Source: Thozetella sp. PMI_491
Taxonomy: Eukaryota; Ascomycota; Sordariomycetes; Chaetosphaeriales; Chaetosphaeriaceae
Direction: 5' to 3'
Assembly (NCBI GenBank): GCA_021432635.1
Contig: MU270085.1
Location: forward strand, 62,001-126,000
Length of the DNA: 64,000 bases
Shown piece by piece: positions 25,001 through 36,783 of this stretch. The position numbers were made by a program, and so were the translations under genes. The notes under the pieces are model-generated. The model had not been told where the DNA came from. It was given only the letters and a program-made list of their open reading frames with translations, and did not search any database. Positions within the stretch are counted from its first letter, which is position 1. Every line of letters begins with the position of its first letter.

Positions 25001-26264
25001 GCTCTCTGTACGGGGTCTTGATCACACAGCTATGGGTACAAGCAATGGCTGAGCAGGGTCACTTTTACCCAGGCCTGGCACTTGTGCATCCCTCTGCTTC
25101 ATCGTTCAATTCTCAGCGGAGCTTCTGCAGCTCAAGAACCCCAATTTCATGCTCAGTCTCCGACGGGGGAGGATGACTACCACCGTCCATCGTCTCCTCC
25201 CCCATACCTAATCCTACAGGGACACTCTGATACAAGGAGGGCTACACGTTGGGAAGACGCCGAGATTCATTACTTGAAATATTTGATGGAGCTCTAAATA
25301 CCGCTGAAGACAACGCTAGCCAAGTTTCGCGTTGGGTTCGGTGATTACCGCACTTCTCAATCTATTCAGACTCAAATGAAGCTGCTTCGTAGCGCCGCGC
25401 GGGCGCGCGGAGATCGAGACGCCCTGCCGTCGGCAACTGCGGCGCCGCAAAAGCCGTCAGGGTCGCCTGAGGCTCCGGACCAGGTCGAATTTCCCCTGCG
25501 ATCAGCCTCGCCGGAGCCGGATCCACCTGCGGTGCCTAGGCAGCGACACATTTCTTCACGCATGCAGAGTGCAGCATTCACGTACCTGAAGGATGAAGGC
25601 GATGCCAAGCAGGAACATCTCAGGTCATTACTGAACTCTTGCAATAGCTGGCACCAAGCCAGCAGTGCAATGAAGAAAAAGTTTTGGAGACAAGGGATCA
25701 ATGCAAGTCTTCCAGACCATTGCGACACTGGAGAGTATGGACACCTCGGGACTTTCCTCTTGCAATCGAATCCCATGGACCGCCGAGGAGCACACCTTTC
25801 TGCAGTCTCTTGTCCCGAAATGCGCGACGTGGAAGGAGGTCTACGATGGGGTAGAAGCCGAGTATCCAAAAGGCCGAAGTATGGCAACAGTCCGTCATTG
25901 CATTGCGAAACAAAATATCGATATATCGCAACTGAACAGTCCAAAACAGTGGACTCTGGAACAGGACAATGTTCTGAGAGTTTTTTTTTATTCTGGAGTT
26001 CCTCGACCTCAGTTTCCCACTCGTTTCCAGGTGAAGTTCGGGTTTGGGTGCACCCATGGCGCGATCATACAGAGAACTCAACGACTGGGACTGCTAAAGA
26101 AGGAGAATTGGTCTGGGGCCGAGTTGCAGAATGTTCGAGACTATGGCAACCTTGACCTCCAGGACTTTTGCGCTCAATTCCGGCAAAAGTTTGGACTTGA
26201 TCGGACGTTCAAGGCACTCAAAAGACAGCGACTTTTGCAGAGATCAGCTCAATCAGACGATTAA
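22048..26264 (+). pseudogene. GIY-YIG nuclease with SANT/Myb-like repeats, damaged
   Basis: ATG 22048 opens an acidic, basic-patch N-terminus (QKKQKTG). An intron with CTAAC-like branch and TTACAG end at about 22560 leads to a domain reading LGIYLLHGL...DPRYVGQG...GIRLRGEQH, which fits the GIY, YIG and catalytic-Arg positions of GIY-YIG nucleases. Downstream are repeated Trp-started helical units of SANT/Myb type: SWSPSEVAVFIQ, RWEDAEIHYLKYLMEL, IPWTAEEHTFLQSLV, QWTLEQDNVLRVFF and NWSGAELQNVRDYG. Between them lies a roughly 500-residue region of unknown fold (about 23563-25100). Damage: in-frame stops at 22613, about 23521 and about 25296, and frame changes near 23100, 25100 and 25690. Two of the stops fit Gln codons changed C to T. 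Alternatively some breaks are unrecognised introns. No known family combination is recalled. Confidence 0.6.
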
Positions 26265-26901
26265 GTTCTCAGAGCTTAGCATCATTCCCACTCACGGGAT
26301 CTACTCAATCCTTCCCACGCTACGCACTTAGAACATCAACCCATCGACAAGCAAATGCGATTGCAGGAACCAAGCGAGACGAGATCCCGTCAGAAGTTTG
26401 AGGAGTGGTCCAGGACAGCAGAGCAAATTGCCCGTTGAAGGCTCAGGACCTAGCTCTTCACCGGCGGTTAGGTAATATCGTGGAAAGTAAAGAGGGTAGC
26501 TGAATAGGGCGTAATGCGACGCAGTAATATATGTAGGGTGTCTTCGGATTGTGACGATCCTTTTCTTAATTCAAGAATGAAGTTGGCTGTTCTCTCAGTG
26601 TAGTCCTAATACTATGCTACATCAATTATATGAGCTCTATCAAACCGTAGAACTAGGTATAGTGAAGCCTAGAGCGTACGAATCGATTTGTCTGTGATAG
26701 ATTGAATATTTACGTATAGGGCGTATCGCAAGTGTCACGGGCAAAAGGGGCACGGAAGGACTGTACGGACGAGCAGTAGACTAAGGAGGTCGTCAAGGTA
26801 AATACCCGCACTCTTCTTGGAGTCATGAAATGGCTTGGGTACCCAACACTCATTGCGCACGATCCAAGCCAAGGCTCAGGTGCTTCCTCCATCTGGTGCA
26901 A
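26265..26901. other. Intergenic, convergent 3' regions
   Basis: Nothing gene-like is seen. It separates the end of the GIY-YIG/SANT gene from the end of the adenylosuccinate synthetase gene, so it should contain both 3' untranslated regions. Confidence 0.5.
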
Positions 26902-29634
26902 TCAGGCGCGCTGGATCATGGCCTCACGGTCGGGACCGGTGCCAATGTACTTGATCTGCTAGACGTTAGCAACTATAGGTTTGGACAGTTTATACGCCCA
27001 TGTACCTTTACTCCCACAAACGTCTCAATATACTGCTCGAGGTCAGCACCATTCTTCGCTATACAAGCCTATTTCAAGGGCTTACCTCCACGTAATCGCG
27101 AGCCTTCTTGGGCAGATCGTCGTAGGTCTTCGCGTTGGTAGTCGGCGTTTGCCACCCTGGCATCTCATGGTAAACCACCTCTACTTGTTCCAAGATCTTA
27201 AGATCCGCAGGGTAAGAGTCCAATTCCTGTCCGGACGGTTAGCGTCACTATCATCTTTTGTGATCTCGTTGGCATCACTAACCTGCCCGTCGACCTTATA
27301 AGCGATAGCGATCTTAATAGTTTCAAAAGTGTCCAAAACGTCGAGCTATAAAATGTTAGGGTATTTTCTTATATATAGGAAGCATAGCAGCCCTACCTTT
27401 GTCAGATTAAGGCTGGTGTAATAGTTGATTGAGTTGCTGTACTTGACAACAACAAGGTCTATACTTGTTAGTTGCGTTCCCAGTTCCGTCAATCCCTCAA
27501 GGGTTTTGAAGTTGTGCGTACCAAGCCTGTGAGAAGTTAGTAAGTTGATGAGCAGCTAAACGCTAAAGTGATTAAAGCTCACCATCCACATCGGCGTCTG
27601 CGGCCGGTCGACGTCCCCTATGTCTTGTCAACGATGAAAGCTCAAATCCTCAGCTGCATGTAGCCTCACCCATTCGCGCCCAATCTCCTGAAGTTTGGTA
27701 CCAATCCTGAGATTTTCAATTAGTCTGGAGCAGTTTTAGGAACGTACCAAAGACGCACTCTTCCGTATCTTCAGTCTTGAAGGCACCCCAACCGACACGG
27801 GTGGTGTCTGTTGCCAGTCAGCAGTGAATTAACAGCCTTAAAGCAGTAAACATACAAGCCTTAACCACTCCAACCGTCTCTGAAATGTTCTTCGGGTTCA
27901 GGGTGAGTCCACCAATGATGCCAGCAAGCGTGGTACTTGACGAAGTAACGAACTGTTATTGATTATAAGCACTGGTGCAAAATCAAAGAACAGAGTTAAC
28001 GCAGACTTACTGGGTACGAGCCATAATCAACATCTAGCATCAGTGCCTATTGAAGTAAGTAAGCACTGTTTGTTTAGCGTTTGGGACGAAAACATTACGT
28101 TCGCGCCTTCGACCACAATCTTCATGTCTTTCTGCTGTGCGGATGTCATGAAGGACACGCCGTCCACGACATATTTCCTCATCGTCTTCCTATAGTCCTC
28201 AAAAGAAGCAAGCTCGGCTTTGATGTCGTACTTGAACAGTTCTCCAAAGCGCTTTTGATAGCCAGCAGCTAAGCGCTTCACCTTCTCCTCGAAAAGTTCA
28301 GGATAGAAGATGTCAGTTAATTTGATGCCCGTTCGCTGGGAAAGTTAGCGCACAGTGCAACCTCTCGTCACGCCAACCTCTTACCGCTCTGCTTGTTTGG
28401 TAGCATGGACCAATGCCTTTGGTGAGCGTTAGACCCCGCTGCTTTAACAGAATCGCTAGCCCTGCTGCTCATATATGGGAGTGCTTGTAAGGGGGCAGAG
28501 GCAGCAGAAAGGAACAGCCCAGCATGAAGTTTTGAGGGTACATTACCGCGTCTTGTTGTTCCAATAGCTGCGTCTGAGGTTTTCATTAGCTGCCGTCTTT
28601 TAAAGAGAGCATCGAAACCATAGGACGAACCTCCAAGCTCCTGCTCCTCAAGACCATCCACTGCCATGTGCATGTCCAAGAGGACATTGACCCTGTCAGA
28701 AACAAGGATTCGGTCGTGTACCGCGGTCAAGCCCTCTGAGTTATGTTAGACATACTGACGCTCAAAAGACCGGGATACCCTGCAACATACTCTCTTCAAG
28801 CTCTTTGAGCTCGCTGAAGAAGGTTGGGCTAGAGGGACCGAGTCAGTCTTATTGATCTGTTCAGTTGAGGGGCGCGAGCCAGGCGAAACATCAACAAGAT
28901 GCCTGTCTGACGATCGATCGGGTCATAGTCGGAGGATTTTGTGATGACGTACATGTGAAAGACCACACCGGAGCCGATGAAGTTCATGCACTGCGGATTC
29001 ATGAGGCCGGAGGGCAAGAGGTGAAAGCTACTGCAAGTCAGTAGCCAACCACAGCTTCAACACCGGCGCGCTCTTTACCTGTAGGAGACTCCATCCACAC
29101 TTTGACATATTAGCAAATAACAAGTATATCAATTGATCGATTGAAAGCGTTTGACGCACTGGATCGAGTGGCCTGAAACCGTCCTACCGGTCAGCGCTGG
29201 CCCCCGATTGAGGTCACTCTAGAGATTTGTCTCGCGACAGATAGACGGACCTGCATTAGATCCACCCTTGGGGATAGTTAGCAGGTATTCCACCGGGAGA
29301 TAGTCTATTGCGAAGGGATCGTGGAAGGGATCGTGGAAGTTGTTGGCGGAATTGGTGCCTTCGTTGAACGTACGGCAGCTCGGCAACAGAGTTGCGCCTC
29401 CCGGGACTGGATATCAACCAACTTCCCCTTCTGAACACACAGTATCGTTAATGTCCGGATGTCGGGCCGTATTGGGTTCGGATCGAGGACTCACGCCTTC
29501 GTCGCCTACGAGGTTATCGTTAGTATTGCGAGAGCCAACCGATATCGGCCGGGCGCAGAGGAAGAACGCATTCCAGTCAAGGGATGCAAGGCAAACTTAC
29601 CCCATTGGGCCCCGAGAATGACATCGATAGTCAT
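26902..29634 (-). CDS. Adenylosuccinate synthetase, about 23 exons
   Basis: Catalyses GTP-dependent joining of IMP and aspartate, the first committed AMP step. Read from ATG 29634 ([12 protein letters not shown]), 23 exons join in phase to 429 residues ending [12 protein letters not shown]. Kept motifs: QWGDEGKGK (catalytic Asp), NAGHS (catalytic His), [25 protein letters not shown] and LNLTKLD. Exons: 29634-29601, 29505-29495, 29430-29374, 29266-29251, 29172-29160, 29099-29079, 29030-28953, 28828-28791, 28735-28631, 28573-28547, 28416-28385, 28335-28099, 28046-28011, 27952-27856, 27807-27744, 27706-27670, 27617-27583, 27526-27522, 27458-27397, 27345-27283, 27226-27086, 27032-27006, 26955-26902. 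Introns are 37-130 bases, most with CTAAC-like branch sites. The intron at 27743 is the least certain. No stop or frameshift is required, so it looks functional. Such density is unusual for this enzyme. Confidence 0.88.
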
Positions 29635-30240
29635 TTTGCGCGAGATTGAGGTTGTTGTCGTGGATGCCGTTGTTGTAGTTGAAGAGAATAAAAAGACGAG
29701 GCGCAAACAATATTTTCATGGAGGGGTTGTTGGCAAGTGGGCAAGCTGGGCTAGAGTGGGTCGGGTGAGTCATTAATTACACTAAGCCAGGTTTTGCTAA
29801 CTAGCAGTAGGTATTAATTACAAAATGCGTGGGACAACCACTTGTCTAGCACAAGTAGATAATGTGCTGGGACAAATAGCCTTTGTCCTATCCGGCACAA
29901 ATATATTAAAACGCTGGGACAAACAGCCCATATGTAATGGTGGGCTCAAGGGATGTGATGCTGGTCAAAAGAAGTTGTATTTAATGTTGATTGTCACGAG
30001 ATCCCACCTCAAGTGGAAGCTTGAGTGGCTCGAGTGGGTAAAGCTATAGTGGGGCACTAGCTTTATCTAATTGTTAAGGCCGATATGTCTACAACCAATC
30101 AACTCCAGTTTTCTACGCACAACCACATTTAATGCAGAGGTTCTTCCGGCTAGTGCGCAGCTGCCCCGCGGCTGCAGAGGTAGCCCTGAAGCGGGGTAGT
30201 TTTAGTATGCAGATCCTGGTCAGCGAACCGTGGATATTCT
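29635..30240. other. Intergenic region upstream of the synthetase
   Basis: A Thr/Ser-codon-rich repeat (tgttgtngt type) lies just upstream of the start and may be 5' untranslated sequence. No gene is recognised. Scattered gggacaaa-type words recur around 29850-29920. Confidence 0.4.
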
Positions 30241-30247
30241 TCTACTC

Positions 30248-31220
30248 TCACCGTATGGACTTTACCGTATCTAACCACATCCGGTAACTACCCATCTGGG
30301 AGTGGGGGTGCCAGCCACAGCCAAAAATCGCCGGCGCCGACATCGCTCGCCCTACGGCATGAATGGTACTCGGGGGCAGGTAAATCGTTTCGTGACCTTG
30401 TGTAACGAGGAGCATGTCCTCTAGGTTGTCAAGGGCTGCGATCGAACATGGTACAGCGATCTGCATACTTTGAAGAAGGAGGCGCCAGATATGCTCATGT
30501 TTCGGTGCAAAAGGTCACTGGCGTATTTCTTGCTGGTGTGGACGGCGGCCGGCCAGATAGCGGCAAGATTGGGGGCTACGTATACCTTGGGGGGGAGAAG
30601 GCCGAGTTTCGTCCACGCCCCGAAGCCAGCGCGATCGGGCTGCGGTGCACTCAGGTCATCCAGTCCACAGTTCCACTGGAGTGCCTGGATCAAGGCACGA
30701 GCCGGGGAAGGGTTGATGTTTTCGGAGCCCAGCAAGGTTTCGATGGACGCCTCGGCCTCTTCTGCCTCCCTCTGGTCCTCATACCGCCTGCTGGTGTGTT
30801 TGACCAGTGGCGAAGCTCCTCGTCGCCGGGGAGGTCGAGCACGAGGTGCCATAGCCACAAGAATAAGGTCTTCTCCGAGGACAGAGGCTCATCTCCCAAG
30901 GGTGTTATGAGAAATTGAACTTGCAGGCATCGGTTGGGTTTTCTGGCCGTTTTGGGCCCCTTCGCCGCTAAGAGCCTGTCAAAATTTTTGGTGGTGGATA
31001 GGAAGGCCAACACGGAGGCTGGGTGGGCGCTCTGGACCAGTTTCTTGACGTCGTTGTCGAGTCCCGAGCTAAATGCCTTGTCAACAGGGCTGCTGTAGGC
31101 CCCTTTTACGCAATAGCTGAGCCTTTCCCGGTGATCGCTTTGGAGCTGTCCCGTCTTGCTCACCGCAGCATAGGTTTGGGCTGCCGTTGCAGGAGCGAAG
31201 ACGCGCCGCGCCGGGACTTT
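30248..31220 (-). pseudogene. Unidentified gene remnant with cupin/JmjC-like end
   Basis: Several minus-strand open pieces lie in order: YAAVSKTGQLQSDHRERLSY and LDNDVKKLVQSAHPASVLAF near 31170-30950, a basic then acidic linker (RRYEDQREAEEAEASIETLL) with WNCGLDDLSAPQPDRAGFGA near 30850-30600, and LEDMLLVTQGHETIYLPPST followed by IHAV near 30430-30330. The last piece resembles the metal-site strand of JmjC/cupin folds (His and Pro-Pro-x-x-Ile-His). Possible introns exist (one ends just before KYASDLL), but no complete start-to-stop model could be made. Function unknown; either an intron-rich small gene or a relic. Confidence 0.35.
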
Positions 31221-31639
31221 CTAGGGGCTGGCATGAGGGCCTTCCCCATCGCTCGGACGCTTTGGAGGGGGTGGCTTCTACGAGAGTGGTTCTAGCAGGC
31301 GCAACCCTGTGCTAGGTACCGTGTAATCGCCGTAGCAGAGGGAAGGTGTTTTGCACGTTAGATGTGTGGTAGCGGAGTCTTGTTATGGCCAGAGACGAGA
31401 AAATCTCCAAGCAAACAAGCTTTGTGGTGAAGTGAAAGGGGAGAGGATGCGAGGGGTGTTTTTCGTGTGGTATTTTACGATTCTACGTGCTTCTCGCTTT
31501 CCTCACATACGGGACGGAATACATGGCAGGCGCAAACAAAAGCACACCTACGGTCAGTTTTACAACCAAAATTCTAGTTCAAGTCACTTAGGAGCTCAGT
31601 TACAACTTACTGCTGCAGGACAGCCGAGGCGTAGCGGCC

Positions 31640-31761
31640 CCCCCCCCCCCCNNNNNNNNNNNNNNNNNNNNNNNNNNNNNNNNNNNNNNNNNNNNNNNNN
31701 NNNNNNNNNNNNNNNNNNNNNNNNNNNNNNNNNNNNNNNNNNNNNNNNNNNNNNNNNNNNN
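31640..31761. other. Assembly gap (110 N) after a cytosine run
   Basis: A homopolymer of about fourteen C precedes 110 N at 31652-31761, followed directly by a T run. Reading frames crossing it are meaningless. Confidence 0.98.
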
Positions 31762-33531
31762 TTTTTTGCGCGTGGGTAGTTTGTTTGTTGGCACACTGGG
31801 GCCACCACAGTGGCAGACACCTCTATACCTCCTAACATGGCGACCGATTTAAATCGGAACCTACACAGAAAATAAGAGGAAATCCGATTATCTTCGAGAC
31901 GAGCTTGTTCTCGCTTATTCACTAAGTGTGTTTTTAGCGCCTTTGTCATCGTAGCTGACCCCCCAGCCCGGAGACGGCCACGGAGCTGGCCCGACACACG
32001 TACAACTTGCCCCGGAACACCTGGGGCGTGCAGACTAATTCAACTAGCTTAACTTGGGTATTTAGCCCTCAAAAAGAAACAAACACAATTCCTAGCATCC
32101 ATAAAGTTGACTGATGGCTCTTAAAAAGTGGCAGATGTTGCGGTGGCTGAGGATGTAGGTGTGCATTGGGCGTGTCGAGCTCGCCCCCTACGGAGGTCTC
32201 GAGACCAAAACTCTCGGTGGCTTGGCTAAATTTGGTCAGCGAATTCTTGCAACATGCCAACCCTTGATCTAAGGTCAATACTCCCAGGAGTCCCCAGCGA
32301 GATATTGGTAATAGCTTCTACACTTTGCTGTCTCGTATGTTGCGTTCGCTGGCAAGTATGCTATCCTACAGTTACTGTGTCGGCTGGCGAAAGCAGAGCA
32401 AAGGGTAGATGGCAGTGGGAAAACACATTATTCTTTTCTTTTCTCTTGCTTCTTTTTTCTGCCTGCTGTACCCGTGTCTTTCTCTAGCGACACTCCGAAG
32501 TCAAGGCGCGCTATTCCCAAGCAGTCGGCTGATCCAAGTTGGCAGAACGTTCTCGTGGCGTTTGCTGGTGAATATATCATTGTGTGAGGTAGAAGAGTGA
32601 GATCTGCGTGAAGAAGCAAGGCTCCTGCAAGGGGCTATATTTGGGTGACTTGATCAATCTCTGGCCCTTCTCGGGGCTTTCACAAGGGTAGGGCACTCCT
32701 ACAGTACATATATACTACTGGAATTGTAATTGCTTTTGCGGTGGTGGGAGGGAGCTTCCCGTAGTCCAGATGCTACCCTCCACGCTGCTGAGGCACCCTC
32801 CTGGTCCTTGCTCCCCATGGAACCTGGCGGTATCCCCTCACGATAGCGACCAATTTAAATTCGACATGCCCCTAGCCTTTCCCCAGGGTGCTGCTTCAAT
32901 GGCGACAAGTCTCGCGACCAAATCCTCCATCTGACACCTATGGTGTTCGGCGTGTAGTCTGGGAGTCCGTTGTCTCCGAGCAGTAGCTCTTCGCGCAGTT
33001 GGGCCCAGGAGCAAAACAAGCCTGTACTCGGAGTTTGCTCCGCTGAGGCGGCTAGGTTATAAGGCGACCCCAGGTTGCTAGAGTAGCCAACTAGGAAAGA
33101 GGTACCAGGAGGGATGGTAAAGCAGGTAGCGGCTATGCTTGGAGGGGTTCCGTCGGGAGCAGCGAGTGTACGGCTTGTGCTTGCGCCGAAGCAACGCGCG
33201 GCCAATAAACAAACCTTGGGAGGATTCCGAGGAGATGAGAAGACGAGAGGCCGCTATATCTGCACGTTTTGATCGAATCTGTGATTGATTCCTAGACTGG
33301 AGGTCTTTTTTGCCATCATCACTGGATCGCTTTCCCCTTTTGAGTCCCTCTGGTACATAATAACTGATTCATCCCCCGACCTTCCAAGTTCCGCCAAACC
33401 ACGACATGCCAGTCCTCTTTTTCTGCCACAAATGAGGCCGCCCCCCCCAGTGGAGACCACGTCCCTAGAAGGATCAAGATCCTACGAGGCTACGACTGGC
33501 ACACGATCCACATTGTGTTGGATTTCTGAGA
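31762..33531. other. No gene recognised
   Basis: Frames up to about 116 codons exist (for example minus 33205-32855) but lack recognisable domains, splice support or convincing starts. The stretch next to the assembly gap may belong to a gene whose other part is missing. Confidence 0.4.
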
Positions 33532-34250
33532 TCAAATCGAGCCGTTTCGGTGCAGGACTGTGCTAGAGAAGATTTCGCGAGCCTCGGGGCATTGTACGAT
33601 TGCTAAGACCATCACGGTAACAAGAACCATGACTATAACCAGAGTAATGAGCATTAGACGGAAGGCCTGTACAGTGGGAGAGATAAGCGAGTCATATCCC
33701 GAAACTAAACAAGAGTGTAATACTGACTTGGAACGCCGTCTTGAGCTCATGTTCGCGATCCTTGTGGATTTGACCTAGCACTTCGAGGACCGCATCTTTC
33801 GATGCTTCGGTGGGGGTGGCAACCTGTACAACATGGCCGGACGATTGGACGATATATGTACCGGTGGTTGCTACAGGGCCGCTCCACGGCTGCTGTAGAT
33901 CGATTCCAAAAACTGGAGGGTGAGTGAGAAGATATTTAGTGCCGCGCGGGAGACGAGGCAAGCCGAAGATGAGGAAACAAACACTCACTGTAGACAAGAG
34001 CAAGGCTGACCAACTGGACCGTGGTATTGGCTACTATGGTGAGGGCAGTGAGTAAAGCACTCATTTTGAAGGATTCGGTAGCGACAATGAGAGCGAGAAG
34101 GTAAAATAGTAAGATGTAGGATGAGGTGGTCGCGTTGGAGAAGCACGGGAAGCCGACAGAAGGCGCCACAGAAGCAAGCAGGGCGAGGACCAGGCCCACG
34201 GCGCCCAAAAGGGCATCATAGCTGCCGAGGACAAGATCTAGGAGGGGCAT
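33532..34250 (-). CDS. Small predicted four-helix membrane protein
   Basis: Three exons (34250-33989, 33912-33728, 33666-33532) with GT-AG borders give 193 residues in phase. The start is the ATG of MPLLDLVLGSYDALLGAVGL. Hydrophobic segments lie at about residues 10-32, 45-60, 66-90 and 150-172. Between the third and fourth is a polar domain of about 60 residues (GTYIVQSSGHVVQVATPTEA). No family is recognised. Multi-pass topology in an endomembrane or plasma membrane is inferred. The long open frame upstream of this start in exon 1 is basic and Ser-rich and is probably untranslated leader. Confidence 0.6.
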
Positions 34251-35588
34251 CTTGTGATGCGTCGGGCGAGGCGCGAAAAGTTCAAAAGAGCGGAGAAGAT
34301 GGCACTTGTGATGGAGTTGTAGTCGCGAGGAGCAGGCTCCGGTTGGGAAAGAGGATAGTGAAAGGGTTTTGTTTTCAGCCTGCACACTTTTTGAAAGAAG
34401 ATGGAAACGTTTGAGCTTGGCCAACGTAGCCATTGTTCTTTTTCGCTCACTCAGCTTGGTACCTAGGTACCTGGTCGTCTGGCGGCGTGCTAGGAGCGAG
34501 ATACCCTTTTTTCTGCGATAAAGGCACCGCAATAATTATGGCGCGGAAGCCCAGCCGCAGACAGTAATGAACCTATTGGCCAGTGTAGTGATTGGCATGG
34601 AATCAGGTTTACAGCTATGGCCTGGAGATGATGTATAGAGGCGGGAGCTCATGGAATGTAGATGCTGCTGTGAGACCCGTGGTATTGATGTCCACGAACC
34701 AGGTATCTGTCCAAGCAGCGCGAATGAAAAGATCCAAACAAGGTTTTTTTTTAGTTAGCTGATCTCTCCTGCAAATGAACTACGGGATCGCAACGTAATT
34801 TCCACGCGACGAGAGCGCCAAAATGGACCGCGAGTGGTACCTATTTCGCCTTGAGAACTGCATAACAGATCTATCATATCGTTGGACTCGCCTATCCGCA
34901 GGGTAAACCCGCCGCAGGCGGAGGGGCACTCGGAGGGCTGTACGTCATGCACCGCAGAGCAGCACGGCCGCGGCGCCGAAACATGCCGTACAAGACAGCC
35001 GGGGCGCTTTCGCTTCCTGGAGGGGGGCTGAGATCGGCTTCCACTCCACCAACTCGACCTCCTCGGGCTTCTTCTACAGGTAGCAGAGCGTACATGCCGC
35101 CGTCTGCGCTCGGCAGAGGCGGTCCTCTTGGTGAAGGAAATGGTCGTCATAGCTTCGAGAAGCTTATCGAGTGCATCTGTTTGCCGCGCCCTGGCTTCCG
35201 CACGCGGCCCTTTGTCAGTGTATGTCCTCAGTCTTTGTCTTTCTGCGATCCTCGTTAGTTAATTGGACGCTATAATGTCGGATATAGTATGGAACGGGTT
35301 CATGAGTTAGAACATCGACCATTGGTATATGAACTACGTATATTGCGTATGTGAAGAGGAGTGGTAGCCCTGCGCTATATCTATTGCTGGTGGTGTAGTA
35401 GTCGCTAGCTTCTAGAATCGGCAGGAGGGATGGATAAGACGTTAGTAGGCTTTCGCAGCTCACTTCTATGATCAGGTCGATCGCTGCTTTATACTGCTTT
35501 CCCTTGAGGCGTTTCCGAACTTCTTTGACGCTGGCGTAACTGCTTCGCTTTTGAAAATGAGATCAATCTAGCTCGTTTAGCTCTTAAA
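34251..35588. other. Intergenic, unresolved frames
   Basis: A GC-richer patch at 34890-35200 gives Arg/Ser/Pro-rich frames on both strands, none with a recognisable domain. The remainder is AT-rich and empty. Nothing is annotated with confidence. Confidence 0.4.
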
Positions 35589-35589
35589 A

Positions 35590-35877
35590 ATGAGTGCTTG
35601 GTCAGCTGCAAAGATGTATATGATCAGCCGTAGAGCCCTCGCCCAGCGGCAAGCCGGTATAGCTTCACGACGCGATACGCCAGCCAACTCGCGTAAGCTT
35701 ACTGATTTAGAAGAGCAAACGCTATTCAACTATAGAATCGACCTAGGAACGCGAGCATTCCCCCCTAGATTAAGTGGTGTGGAAGATATGGCCAACGAGC
35801 TCTTACGGATACGTGACAGACCCACCGTGGGTAACACCCATGAGCTTTCTAGCCAATGTGGACGATATAATATGTAA
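35590..35877 (+). pseudogene. pogo/Fot-type transposase fragment (CENP-B-like DNA-binding part)
   Basis: The frame MSAWSAAKMYMISRRALAQR leads into RRDTPANSRKLTDLEEQTLF and RLSGVEDMANELLRIRD, which match the N-terminal paired helix-turn-helix (CENP-B/Tc5) region of fungal pogo-family transposases. The expected second helix-turn-helix and DDE catalytic domain are missing: after RPTVG the frame runs into unrelated residues and a stop. No inverted repeat was seen by eye. Confidence 0.72.
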
Positions 35878-36132
35878 CTGCCCAACGCCACCTTAGGCGC
35901 CTTTCTTGCGCTAGACAAATTAGATGTATCCCGACGTGTCAAGGCAGAATTGCCTAGGCCCATTCTTGTGCAATTATAAGTGGGTCAAGGACAGACTTTT
36001 CTCCTGAAGTCAGGCAGCCTCAGAGCCTCTCCCTGTCGACTTGGGTCCTAGATTGGGATACGTAGTATCAAAATCTTCTAGGAAGACTCTATCTTCTAAG
36101 CTTGTGTCACTACTTCTCAGTCACCATCCAGC

Positions 36133-36783
36133 ATGGACGCTAAGTTTTGCGCCTCCTGCATGGATGCCGTCCGCGATCTTTTCCGTCCCGATCAGCGATC
36201 ATCCGACGTGACATCATTAGGAAAGTACAGCAGCATCTCCAAGAGAAGGACCTCCTGTCTCTTCTGTGCCATAATATGTACTGGACTTCGGAAGGCTGTC
36301 TTGGGCCCAAACTGGGAGACAGAGAAGGGGGATGGTGCAGACGCCGAGATCTGCAGGAAACATACTCGGGAGGAGTGGGAGAACCACTATTATGATTGGG
36401 GACATTCCCGGTGGGAGCTGAGGTCCCATGAAGACAACGTGAAACTGAGACGGGGGCGAGATTCCTTGGCCAGGAATATCTTTGTCGAGCTCGGAGACGA
36501 TCGTCTCTGTTACACCGCCGAGCGCCAACTGAAGACACGGAGCTACGGTACGTCGCTACCATCCTTTGGAATCCCTGCTAGACTGAGAAACGACGGCTGA
36601 TTTTGTTAATATTGAGCAAAGATACATTCACTGACCGTGCCTGTGACTGGCAGCAGGACGCCAAATTTCTACGCGTGAAGAAATGGCTGCGCGACCTCCT
36701 CGAAGACAACCCCCCTGGCCCCCTTCCTCAGCGAGTGCTGGACCTCGAACACGGACTCTCCACAGCTGTCAATCCTCCTCCTG
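36133..36783 (+). pseudogene. N-terminal fragment resembling a HET-domain protein
   Basis: Two exons (36133-36547 and 36622 to about 36783) read a Cys-containing start (MDAKFCASCMDAVRDLF, CLFCAIICTGL) and then FLRVKKWLRDLLEDNPPGPL with RVLDLE. This resembles the leader of fungal HET proteins that precedes the YxALSYxWG core. The core itself was not found downstream: after a possible donor at 36784 the frames lose similarity. It is therefore listed as truncated. A different small Cys-rich protein is an alternative. Confidence 0.4.

Noticed and set aside
31351-31997. Open frames running through the N gap on both strands.
   Set aside because: They depend on undetermined bases and end or start in homopolymers.
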